Of a stretch of 64,000 bases of DNA, positions 33,414-43,056 are shown piece after piece. Numbering within the stretch: position 1 is the first letter of the stretch; every line of letters begins with the position of its first letter. The position numbers were made by a program, and so were the translations under genes. Origin of the DNA: Nectonema munidae. Its lineage: Eukaryota > Nematomorpha > Nectonematoida > Nectonematidae. The notes beneath the pieces are model-generated. The model was given only the letters and a program-made list of their open reading frames with translations, did not search any database and was not told the origin of the DNA. The DNA lies in the NCBI GenBank assembly GCA_030549495.1, contig JAUIRK010001028.1:124001-188000 (forward strand), read 5' to 3'.

Positions 33414-33917
33414 TAAAAACTAAGACTTTTGTTCCAGATTTACGTTTTGTAATTAGAATAAAAGCTTTGCATAAAGTAAATACTTCATTTAAAAGCATAC
33501 ATCTAACTAATTTGACCCACGTAAATAATTTAATATGGAGAGCTGATATCCATTGAATAGTCAAAAACAAAGACAGAGGGAAAAACTTCAAAGAAGGAAC
33601 ACTTATATTTGGAAATGGTAAACTATTTATTGGTAAAATTGAGATAACTAAGGGCTTAGAAGTGGTGCGAGTTATGAGCAATTGATTGATCGTAAAAACT
33701 CTTTTTATTTTCGGCGCTATATCTTCCTTCTATGATCGTCTGTGTGCGTTTCTTCAAATCTTTATACGTTTTCTTTTTGGTGTGGGCATTCTTGGTTGTC
33801 TGCTCCCTCTACCTCGGATACATCCTATACAAGTTAGTTCGAAGTAAGACACAAATCCGTCAATCACATCATTGGGAGGAAGAAAGTCTAGGACTGAAAA
33901 ACATCTTATTTTTATAG
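33414..33917 (+). pseudogene. cluster member with an in-frame stop in the ectodomain and a membrane segment
   Basis: An acceptor (GTTGTGTTTCAG) is followed by a frame entered in phase 1. The sequence has the strand pattern of the cluster's ectodomain: DLRFVIRIKALHKVN, then FKSIHLTNLTHVNNLIWRAD. A TGA stands at 33,554, after which the same frame stays open for 42 more codons (…EGTLIFGNGKLFIGKIEITK…) to TGA at 33,683. Next, in another frame, 33,732-33,917 codes for MIVCVRFFKSLYVFFLVWAF and a long hydrophobic run, a membrane segment, then a hydrophilic tail. A strong donor (GTAAGA, 33,845) lies within it. I read this as a broken member of the family. It lies inside the inverted-repeat-bounded interval. 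Confidence 0.45.
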
Positions 33918-34527
33918 TAAACTCGTTGTCCTGATGGTATCTAGCCTGGAGCCCGATTTCACATACTTTTTTGTGTATATTTTGGGATAGATGGAATAGA
34001 CAAGATGAAATAGAGGCGTTAGGATAAGATGAGCTTTTCAAGCATACTGTTTTCACGCTTCAATTCTTGTCTTAATTGTTTAAGGTGGTTAAAAAGACGC
34101 GTGTTCCTCTCTTGATTTTTGTTTGGTGGTGATGGGAATAGTCATGGAACACTCAATGAACCCATTTGAATGTGTAGCGTATACAATTGATAGAATATAT
34201 TTGGATATTCTGTCTTCATCAGATTAAGCGCTATCAAATCGTAAAAAAGTTCTGCAGTGTCAAGAAACTTGAATTCTTTAGGAATCTCGTAACCAAAGCG
34301 AGTTTGCGGATTTGGAGGAGCACTTTCTAATGCCTGACGCCAGTTCCTCATATTTCGTCTGACACAACTCGTGGAAGGCATGCTAGCCCTTTCGTTTTCA
34401 TCAACGTCATTGCAAACAGACGAAGCTAAAATTTTGCGAACTTTCGTTTTAGAGGCACATGAGCTATCTTCATGTATTGCTTACAAGTAAAGACTAATGA
34501 AAAATATGATGCACAGAAAAATGAAAG
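33918..34527. other. gene-free spacer
   Basis: Less AT-rich than average, with chance open frames on the minus strand (33,754-34,056 and 34,142-34,381) lacking recognisable motifs. Confidence 0.35.
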
Positions 34528-35118
34528 CCCGAATGTTACCAGCGTTGCATTTTTGCAACATAATGCGGTGTTACCGCCGTGATAAATTTAAGTGTATAGC
34601 CAAAATTTTGACAAGTTTTTCTATAATTATATGTTAAAATTAGTCTATAATTAAAATTTGAAATTTTTTGATTTTATAAGTCTGCTTTTGTTAATGTTGC
34701 ATGAATACAACACTGGTATTTGCAGTGTACAAAATGAAAAAAAAGGTTTTAATACTATTAAAATTATTTTTTCAATGTAAAACATTAAATATTCAAATAT
34801 TACTTAAATAAAAAATTTAATTTTAAAAAAGAAACTTTCAAGTCTAACTATTGAATCTGTTTAAAAAATTTGAAAAAAAACAAATGATCTTTTCATAATG
34901 TTTTACCTTTTTAAAAATTCCATAAAAATAAACCTAAAATATTTTGGAAAAAAATGAGCAAAAAAAAAGTTCAAAATAGAAATATAATTAGATGAAAATA
35001 AAAAATACTATATGTATTGTTAGACTTCACAAAATCAAGTTTATTTTATAACCAATTATTCGAATATTATTCTTACAGTCTCTTTTAGGTTTCAGATTTA
35101 AAAAAAATTACAGAATAT

Positions 35119-36290
35119 ACCCAGGCTAGTCATAGTAATTCAGGGTGAGTAAAAGTCAATAAAGTCAACTTTTATTTCCCTTTAGCAAAAACTCTTTGAA
35201 GATCTTTACTTTTTAGTCTAAAAATTTTTTGAACTAATTTCAAATTTTTAAGTCAATCAAAGTCAATTTTTCGAGTTTAGGTCAATAAAGTCAATTTTTA
35301 TATTTAGCACTTTTTGATTCAATGTGCCTAAAATTGTTATAAGCGATACATACAAGATTTCTTCTTTATATTAACACATCCACAATAGTTGGGCTTTTTT
35401 TCAACTAATAAAAGGTTTTACTGTCAAGTTTGCCTGACTGAGGTTAAACATGAAGGAGTTTTTTGTAAGATAAATTTTTTTTGTTGACAAACGCGGTTAC
35501 ATACGATATATCCGCTGTAGAAGTTATGGAATTTTATTCCCAAACTTTTTTATCATTGCATGTTTTTCACATCTTTTACACAAGTTTACCTTAAAAGTTA
35601 AGTTATCCAACAAAATTGTAGATTACCGGCATTAAATCATTCAAAATTAGTAATAGAAAAAGACGTTCTCTTTTCAAACCTATCGGCACACTTCAGTTCC
35701 AATTGTAACGAAATTGACAAATTGGTTGCAAGCAGCAAAATATTTTCATTAAAATCTTCCAGCAGTGAAGAAATTAATGATGAAAATGATGGAATTTTAT
35801 TGCCAAATATCAAGAAATTGTTAAAAAAAAAAAAGAAAATCTGTGTCAAAACTTGCTAACTATAATTAGAGAATATTCACGATTTATTGATTTAGTCGGA
35901 AAAAGTCAACATAGAGAAAAAAATATCTAAAAGTTATCTTGAAAATAGATTCAGATAAAATGAAATCAATAAAATCATGAATATGGAAAACTCAAATCTC
36001 TCGCAGTACTTATCCTAAATTACAAAATTGTCAAGTTTTAACTTCAGAAGTAGAAAGATCTTTTTCTAAACTGAAAAAACTGCTAGAAAATGATCGAATT
36101 TTAAATCAGAAAATGTCATTAATTATATGTTGTTGTATTACAAAATCATCGATTCTTTGAAATAATTTTCAATACTTTCTCTAAAGTGTTCATAGTTGTT
36201 TAATTCAATGAAACATTAAAAAGTCAATAAGTCAATTTTTTCTCTGAGTAAAAGTCAATTTTTTCCAAAATATTCAATCAAAAATATAAA
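35119..36290 (+). mobile_element. hAT relic nested in piggyBac element 2
   Basis: Near 36,036-36,160 the plus strand reads SEVERSFSKLKKLLENDRIL followed by NQKMSLIICC, the hAT dimerisation region (ERxFSxLKxI...R). Upstream, 35,640-35,860 has a matching plus-strand coding stretch (LFSNLSAHFSSNCNEIDKLV). The edges are marked by AAAAGTCAATAAAGTCAA-type repeats at about 35,149 and 36,220. A CAGGGTGAG at 35,119 may be the left terminus. Stops elsewhere; dead. Confidence 0.6.
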
Positions 36291-36299
36291 GTCGTTGCT

Positions 36300-36900
36300 T
36301 TAAAAGTTAAAATGTGTACTTTTGAATTAATTAAGTTGTTATTCAAATTGAACATTTTGAATTTAACTTAAAAATCAAAAATACTGATGTTGATTCAAAC
36401 ATTGAAAGAGATTTAGTACAAAACTACAGAATAGTTTTCGAAGTCTAGAAGTTTTGTACCCACGACGTTTTTTATATATATAAGATTTTTTGTACGGTTT
36501 GACTGCATTTTATACCAAAAGTTTTTTATCACAATTTTAGAGTGTTTCATACCAAAGAAAATTCGTTCTTATTTTTTTTGACATTTTCTACTCTAAAACA
36601 ATTTTAGTTGTGTTCTTGACGTTTATATTTAAGATGTTTTGTACCCTTTGTTTTGTTATTTCTCCCCATTTTGTTTCTTTCATCAGTATGAAACTTTCTG
36701 AACTCATAACAATATGTTAAAATTGAGTGCAAAATGCCTATAAATGGATAAAACGTTTCGTAATAAATTTTCAAAATGGAAATGGAAATTTAGGGTACAA
36801 AACATTAGGAGTACAAATTTTTTTGAAACTTGTTTATACATAGTTTCATTTTTTTGCTATTTATGAATGAAAAATGTAACTGATAAATATTAAAAATAAA
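36300..36900. other. AT-rich interior of piggyBac element 2
   Basis: No gene or clear repeat seen. Confidence 0.45.
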
Positions 36901-36903
36901 ATA

Positions 36904-38664
36904 TTACTTTGAAAATGTAAAAAGTAAATTCAAAACGTGTAATTTTTTATTTATAAAGTGTAGTAATGAAAAAGAAAACTTTGTATCATTTTTCGTGAAA
37001 ATCTTTGAAACACGATATGTGCAAAGTAACATCACATTTTGAGCAAAAGTAATATGTTTGCGATTTACATACTGCACAAATCGAGCTTCATTGGAAATTC
37101 TCGATGCTACTGTTTTCCCTCCAAATCTTTTTGATGAATTTTTATTGCTATACTTTTGTAATGTTTCCATAACAACGTCTCTTGTAAAATCAAGGAAACT
37201 TTTTTTATTTTCTCGATTCAAATTGAATAATATTGAAGCGTTGTAAATTGAAGCTTGTAATAGAAAAACTACCAAAGGAAAATGCCATTTCTTAGACCTG
37301 ATTGTTGGTCTATATAAAGACAGCAAATAATTCATCGAGTCTGTAAATCCCATGTTTTTATTATACAAATAAATTGAATTCGGAATCGGAAGTTCAACTT
37401 TTTTTCTCAAAGCAACATTCCACCGCTTTGCTTTTTTCAAAGGATATACACTGTTGACATTAGAGATAACGTTGACTATTCCATTATCCTTCCATGAAAC
37501 AATGCCAATAGTTGAATTATTATTTACTTTTGAAAAAAATTCTCCTCTATTTGTAAGCTTTTTGTTTAAACCACACTTTTTGGCCCTATCTTTTCTTATC
37601 ACTCCGATGCATAGAATTTCTCTTTTATTTAGTTCTTCTAACAGTTTTATAGATGTGAAGTAATTATCTATAAACAAATGTTTATGCACACATTGCTGGT
37701 CTAATCAATTTAAAACTACATTTGCTCCCAACCCAAGTTTTTCATTGTGTAAATTTTGAAAGCCACTCTTACCCTGATAAATTTCAACGTTTTTGAGATA
37801 GCCACAATCTAGATTTAAACAAAATACTTTATATCCATACCGTATTGGCTTATTTCTAACTGCTTGTTTTATGCCACAACCAGAGCTCCCAAAGTACGGA
37901 ACTATTGTTTCGTCGATGTCAAAATATTTAAAAGAAGGAACATGCTTATCAAATAAAACCCTCAAACTGTCAATGATAAGTCTTATTTTAGTTATTTTAT
38001 CTTTGGTAGACAAAAAAAATCTGATTTGTCTGAGTTTTATCATTAAAATAAATATATTTCATAATCTATGTAAATCTATTTCTAGACATTGCCTCTGAAA
38101 TAGCCTGATTATGAGTATCATTACTACTCTCCCAATACATAGACTTTGTTCTACATTTCACATAACCACTTAGAATTAGTATGCAAAAAAACAATTTTAT
38201 TTCATTTCTATCTATACTAAAATTTACACATTTAAAACGAGCATAAACGGTGGAATATTCTATAATTTTATCTAATATTATATTATTGAAAAAAAGGAAT
38301 TCGAATACTTCAGAAGCTGATGAATAGGTATGAGAAACACTTTGTTCTGATTGAGCAGCTAATTCAAACTTTTGTAGTAAACATAAATTCATCACCTCTC
38401 CATCAATCCAACTACCCTGATTTTGTTCACCCATAATTAAAGGTTGTGGACTTTGATCCCAAAAAACAAGTTCCGCTTCTGCTTCAAGCATGTTTTTAGA
38501 AAAATTGTCAAATCATCGTTTTCATCATCATCCGAATCTTCTTTAGTATCAAAATTGTTAGTATTTAGGCACGGAGGAGTAATATATATCATGAAAGTGC
38601 CTTGGCTTTCGTCTTGTGTTCGATTTTGAGCATCATTCAAGCTTAGCTCAACTCGGCCTTCCAT
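36904..38664 (-). pseudogene. piggyBac transposase, nearly full length, broken
   Basis: Reading starts at ATG 38,664 (MEGRVELSLNDAQNRTQ) with the usual acidic N-terminus (DTKEDSDDDENDD). Then come SEVFEFLFFNNIILDKI, IKLFFCILILSGYVK, SLRVLFDKHVPSFKYFDIDE (first catalytic Asp in DIDETIVPYFG), NKPIRYGYKVFCL, HLFIDNYFTSIKLL (second Asp), GIVSWKDNGIV, and MGFTDSMNYLLSLYR (third Asp region, where relatives have MGGVDxMD). A C-terminal Cys-rich part is only weakly kept. Frame changes occur near 38,490 and near 38,040. Stops stand at about 38,066 and 37,705; past the last one the frame is unchanged. Length about 570 residues, as in the family. Confidence 0.9.
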
Positions 38665-39714
38665 AATGAAAAAACTTGAAATAATGATAAAGAAAATAAA
38701 CACAAATGTGTATTATATTTAAAACCTTTTGGACCGGAAAAGCAACGTAGCAGATAATTTATAACACATGAATTTTTGTCAAAAAAATGGAAATAACATT
38801 TGATTTATTGTTAGACGCGCCAAATTTTTGCTCATGTTTGACACATAGAAAAATGTATTGTAAGATGAATGATAAAAAAAATTGAATGATCGCCTGCCTT
38901 TATTGAACTGTAAGCAAAGTAACGCGTGTCATGTTTGAATGAAAGTAGTGCATGTTGGAGGTATACACTTTTATATTGATCAAAAAATTGTGCGATACAA
39001 ACATGCAGAATACATAGATTATGTCATATGATCAAATAATCGTCTGTAAATATTCGAAAAATAAGATGAAAAGCTTATTTTTTCAGCATACACTTTTTTG
39101 TACACAGTAATATCCACTGTAGTATTAATGCAACACAATTTAAACAAAAGAAAAGTTAATGTTGTAAATCAAAATATTCAATGAAAGTTTTTCATCTGTA
39201 AAATGTTTCAACTATTAGCAACAATTTACTTTAGTTTCCATAAAAACCAAAGAAAAGTTTTCCAGAAAATCATAATTTGAGTTAGAATGTCGAGATTTCA
39301 AAAATTCAAATAAAAAAGCAATTTATTTCAGTGGTTGGTGCCCCTTTGAAAAGCATATTAAATACTTCATATTCAAGAAACATACTTCTAAATACATATT
39401 TTAATTTTTGAATTACAAAAATTGTGTGCTTCTAGAATGTATTATGGCTTAAAACAGTGTTGCATTTTTGCAACACTGGCAAAATTCAGGGACATTTTTT
39501 TTGTATAGGCGGTAACAAGAGGGTTAGAGAAAAATAGAGAAGAATATTTTGAGAAAGATAATATCACAGACAACAATGCCAGCAAATTTCAATTAACATC
39601 ACATAGCTTATAAAATGTCTTGTCGCAGTTGCCATTTAGATGATAGATTGTAATGAATTGACTGCCTGGGAACAACATATGTAAGATTTGAGGCCTGGTG
39701 TAGAACATGAGAAG

Positions 39715-39945
39715 TTTATTAAAAATGAAGTGATTGGGTGAAACGTTCTCCTTTTAGGGCACTAAGAAGATTGGAAAGTTTTGATTATTTTTTCAAAGAG
39801 AAGAAAAATAATTTTTCAAAAAAAGCAAATAATCTTAGTTTTCCAAAATTTTTAAAAATTTTCTAATTTTATCTGTGTTTTGAAGCTTTTCAATTTTGGG
39901 AGTGAAACTACCGGAAGTCTAATTGTCAGCGAGTAAAGTTACGGG
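39715..39945 (+). repeat. right arm of the ~230-bp inverted repeat
   Basis: See 33,000-33,230: same sequence in opposite orientation. The outer edge is again at GTAAAGTTAC (39,945), beyond which the sequence passes into the right part of the interrupted element. Confidence 0.8.
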
Positions 39946-39949
39946 TGTC

Positions 39950-40450
39950 AAATTACCTCATTTTTATCATAGCTCTTACAAAAGCCACGGTGTAACATTT
40001 ATTATTTGAGTCAAAGTTGATCATTTTTTTTCCTTAGGCCTAGAAGAGAAAAACAAACGATGAAGCTGGAAACAGAATGATTGAGAAGAGAAAGACAACT
40101 TTTAAGAAGGATTGGTTAACAAATACGCGGAGTGATATCGCCTGATAATTTTACAACACATGATTCTGAGAAAAATCTTAAGATCACCAAGAAGATTAAC
40201 AGGAATACTCTGAGATCGCCTAAATTTGCCTTTAAATTTATCTTTTTTTTCGAACACAGATTGCGCTAAGTAAATTTCTGATGAAAGCAGCGCTAGGAAG
40301 GAAGATATGGAAGTCATGGGATGCAGAACGAAATATGATAATATATGATGTATAGGAGAAATGAAGTAGAGTGTAGAAGCCCACATATGTGAATTTGTAG
40401 TCAAAAGAATGAAGTTTCCATCGAGACATTTGGCTCAAAGCTGTCTCTTT
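39950..40450. mobile_element. right part of the diverged copy of the 3.7-kb element
   Basis: TTGGTTAACAAATACGC, AATCTTAAGATCACCAAGAA and GAATTTGTAGTCAAAAGAATG match 12,528-12,760 in order and orientation. No array-2 units follow, so the copy is truncated on this side. Open frames here are chance. Confidence 0.55.
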
Positions 40451-41180
40451 ACTTAGATAAATCCAGGAACAAGAAGCGAACTAAAGTTCTGGATCTGGGT
40501 CCGTTTACCATTCATTTTTAAATGATTTCCCTAAGAACTTTAACAGTGGATCTATAAATGATTATTTGGTGCGTTGTTGGCGAGATAATTTTGTAAAAAT
40601 AGCAGTAAATGCCTTTACCAAGTAAATCTATCAAAATAAAAGGTTCTTTTTTTTTGATAAAAAAAAAGTATGAAAAAATTATTTAAAAAGTATTGAAAAA
40701 CTTGAAATGCTTCAAATGATTATAAAAATGTGAAGTTTCTCTTAGAAGCAAACTATCGCACTGGCAACATAAGTGTAAAATTACTTACTAAAAAATTTAA
40801 ATTTTTGATAAACACAAGCTTTCTACCCTAGAATTTTTTTAAAATTTCTAAGTTTAAAATTGAAATTAAAAGTAAAAAAAAATCCACTAAATTTTTTACT
40901 GTTGACTTGAACTTCAGTTTTTTAGTAAAACTTACTAGCTTGAAAGTTAAAATTTCATGTATTAAATCAAAAAAAAAAATTTTTATAGTTTTTTATTCTT
41001 CTGAGTGTTGAATAAGAGAGAAGAGTTGAAGGCATTTGCTTACACGTGAAAAGAAAAAGCGCAATACATTATACTGACTAAGAAATACACTTATGAAACA
41101 TTTGTCAACTCATGTATCGCTACAAGTTTGCAAACTTCGTTCAATGTGAATCGTGTATTCAATGCCGGACGTTCATCTGA
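40451..41180. other. gene-free, AT-rich
   Basis: No gene or known repeat recognised. Confidence 0.45.
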
Positions 41181-41450
41181 TGTTGTCAATTGCAAAGGCA
41201 TCACATGTGTAAGACGTATTTCAGAAGCACTACGATTGCGAAAGTCCATTTTCTTTAAGTAAAAGTGTGAATAATTTCAAGGTCACACACGTAGTCAAAT
41301 TTACGCGTGAAGCTTTTCCAAACGAGTACTACTTTACTCAAAGAGCATTCAATAAATGGAAAAGTCTACCCAATGATGTTGTTCTTTCTCTCTCAAAGTG
41401 TTGATCTTTTCAAGAAGAAGCATCACTTTTTCTATTGCTTATGAAATTAT
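41180..41450 (+). mobile_element. LINE 3' end fragment
   Basis: In plus frame the stretch 41,275-41,420 reads VKFTREAFPNEYYFTQRAF, then NKWKSLPNDVVLSLSK and FQEEASLFLL. This is the close of the RT ORF in CR1/jockey-type LINEs (FFxxRvvxxWNxLPxxvv...FKxxL). Truncated upstream. Confidence 0.7.
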
Positions 41451-41810
41451 GTCTTATGTTAGGTTATTTACTTGTCGAGTTATTTTCAATTATTTCAAAC
41501 GCTTTCTAGGGATATAGTGAATTGAACTAATAAAAATTTTGATTGGCTAAACCAAATTTTGCCTGCATTAATTAATGTGAATTTTGATTGGATAAACAAA
41601 TTTTTTGATTGCAAAAATAATAAATTTGATAGATATTTGTGAAATAAAGCAAATTATATAAAGGATCATAAGATCAATGTGGGGGACCACTTTTCAACAT
41701 CGTTGCTATATAAAGTGAATTTGGAAATGTAGGGAAAGTGGAATGATTATTGCAAAATTAAAAGTGGTTTACCTCAAGTTCTCAGAATTCTCATTTTTTT
41801 AAAAATAAAT
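41450..41810. other. AT-rich spacer
   Basis: Two variants of AATTTTGATTGG occur at 41,533 and 41,580, possibly the LINE's 3' tail. Otherwise nothing. Confidence 0.35.
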
Positions 41811-41814
41811 TTAA

Positions 41815-41944
41815 CCCATTAAGTCCCAATGTTCCCATTTGGGAATATAAGTAATTTCATCTTCGCCTGCTTTTTTCAATGACTTTGAATAAAAATCGTC
41901 TGCGTTTTTTTAGATATCGTCTGCTTTGCTTTGCCTTAAATGGG
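41815..41944 (-). mobile_element. CAGACGA-family MITE, subtype 2, inverted
   Basis: TTAA on both sides (41,811-41,814 and 41,945-41,948). The minus strand starts CCCATTTAAGGCAAAGC and carries three CAGACGA-type blocks; the other end reads CCCATTAAGTCCCAATG. Confidence 0.85.
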
Positions 41945-42040
41945 TTAATAAAGGCTTTATTCATGAACTAAGCTTTGTTCCTTTAGAAGAAATTTGTGTG
42001 ATAAAAAACGTTCATTCTTTGATTTTATTGAATTTCTCAG

Positions 42041-42126
42041 GCGTTTTCTATGAATGGCAAAATCACAACGTTGCACTAAAATCATGGCGCTTTTTTATTT
42101 TGCCTTTTTGCAATGATGTCAACTAA
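42041..42126 (+). CDS. possible terminal exon of a cluster gene
   Basis: A good acceptor (GAATTTCTCAG) is followed by a short frame entered in phase 1, ending at TAA 42,124-42,126. The product part is VFYEWQNHNVALKSWRFFIL, ending PFCNDVN. The phase and the Trp before a hydrophobic run recall the terminal exons at 45,572 and 59,820, but the run is too short for a sure membrane segment and no upstream exon is visible. Could be chance. Confidence 0.3.
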
Positions 42127-42980
42127 AGAATGCGTCTACGAATTCACTTTTTGATTTAACTAACCATTGTGAATAAAACTAATTTTAAAATCGGATTAGA
42201 CTCCTTCTCAAAAAGCGAAACTTCGCAAACTCCGAAACCACAACCATGATCCCGATTCGCAATGTTTCGTCATTTTCAGTTGGATTCTATTTGAAGAAAT
42301 TGTGTCGTCAAAAGGGAAAATAAAAAAGTAGAATCAAATAAAAGGCATAGATTTAAATGAAACTACTCGCTATACTACACGTGTTTTAGCAAAGTTCGGC
42401 CTCCGCCATTTAGTTAAAACAAGCAAGAATTTATTCTCCTAAGCAAAACATCCTTCGTATATATATCGAATCAAATTGGGAGCAAGTGATATTTTATATA
42501 AATCTGATCTAGAGAGAAGCTATCTCACGGGTTCAACCTCTTGAAGTTACGAAATATATATATTTATGTGTTCGTTTTTACTTCCGATTGCAAATCCTCT
42601 ATTCCCTTCTTCAACTTTCAAACTACGCTAATGCTCACCATGGAATTTTTGTTAGAGATGAGGTAAATGAGCAATAAAGATCTTAACAACGCATCTACTG
42701 TTTGTTTGTATGCACGTACTTGACTAGCTTAAGTTTGGATACGAAGTTTCCGAAATCTATCGTTCGGAGATATCAACGAAGCATTATTCTATGATGACGA
42801 TGATGCACGCGATAACTGAAAGCCATTTCAAACTTCAGCAAATTTTCAGATAACTATTTGCTCTATTTCGAGAATGGAAGTGAAATGAGATCACGTTTTC
42901 CAACGTCTTAACTTCTCTTGTGCAAACAAAAATGCGTATACGATCAGTTCTTCATTTCGCTTCCTTGTTCGAATAAAGCA
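42127..42980. other. upstream region of the 43-kb gene
   Basis: Composition is more balanced than most of the window. No repeat recognised; it may contain regulatory sequence for the gene starting at 43,057, but I can name no specific element other than the TATA box. Confidence 0.35.
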
Positions 42981-42988
42981 GGCCTGCC

Positions 42989-42996
42989 TATATAAG
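42989..42996 (+). promoter_or_regulatory. TATA box of the 43-kb cluster gene
   Basis: TATATAAG lies 61 bases before the ATG at 43,057. A transcription start about 30 bases downstream (near 43,020) would give a 5' leader of around 35-40 bases, which is plausible. Confidence 0.6.
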
Positions 42997-43056
42997 GCAA
43001 TATACTACTGCCATGACATCTTGCGTTCCTAAAGCTAATTCACGCTCGTAGATTTT

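Larger units (their letters stand above)
34528..39523 (-). mobile_element. piggyBac element 2, with an hAT relic inside
   Basis: The left end CCCGAATGTTACC and the right end (read inward) CCCTCTTGTTACC are inverted repeats with three mismatches in 13. A near-palindrome GTTGCATTTTTGCAAC lies just inside each end (34,543 and 39,457). The flanks are AAAG and TTAG rather than TTAA, so the duplication has decayed. The transposase lies on the minus strand at 36,904-38,664. Between 35,119 and 36,290 there is a separate hAT relic on the plus strand. Confidence 0.75.

Noticed and set aside
33373-33681. 102-codon minus frame opposite cluster member G
   Set aside because: Antisense shadow; the plus strand has the acceptor and the cluster-like pattern.
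40102-40438. Two overlapping minus frames of 100 and 66 codons
   Set aside because: They lie in the diverged copy of the 3.7-kb element and the frames are not kept in the 12.5-kb copy.
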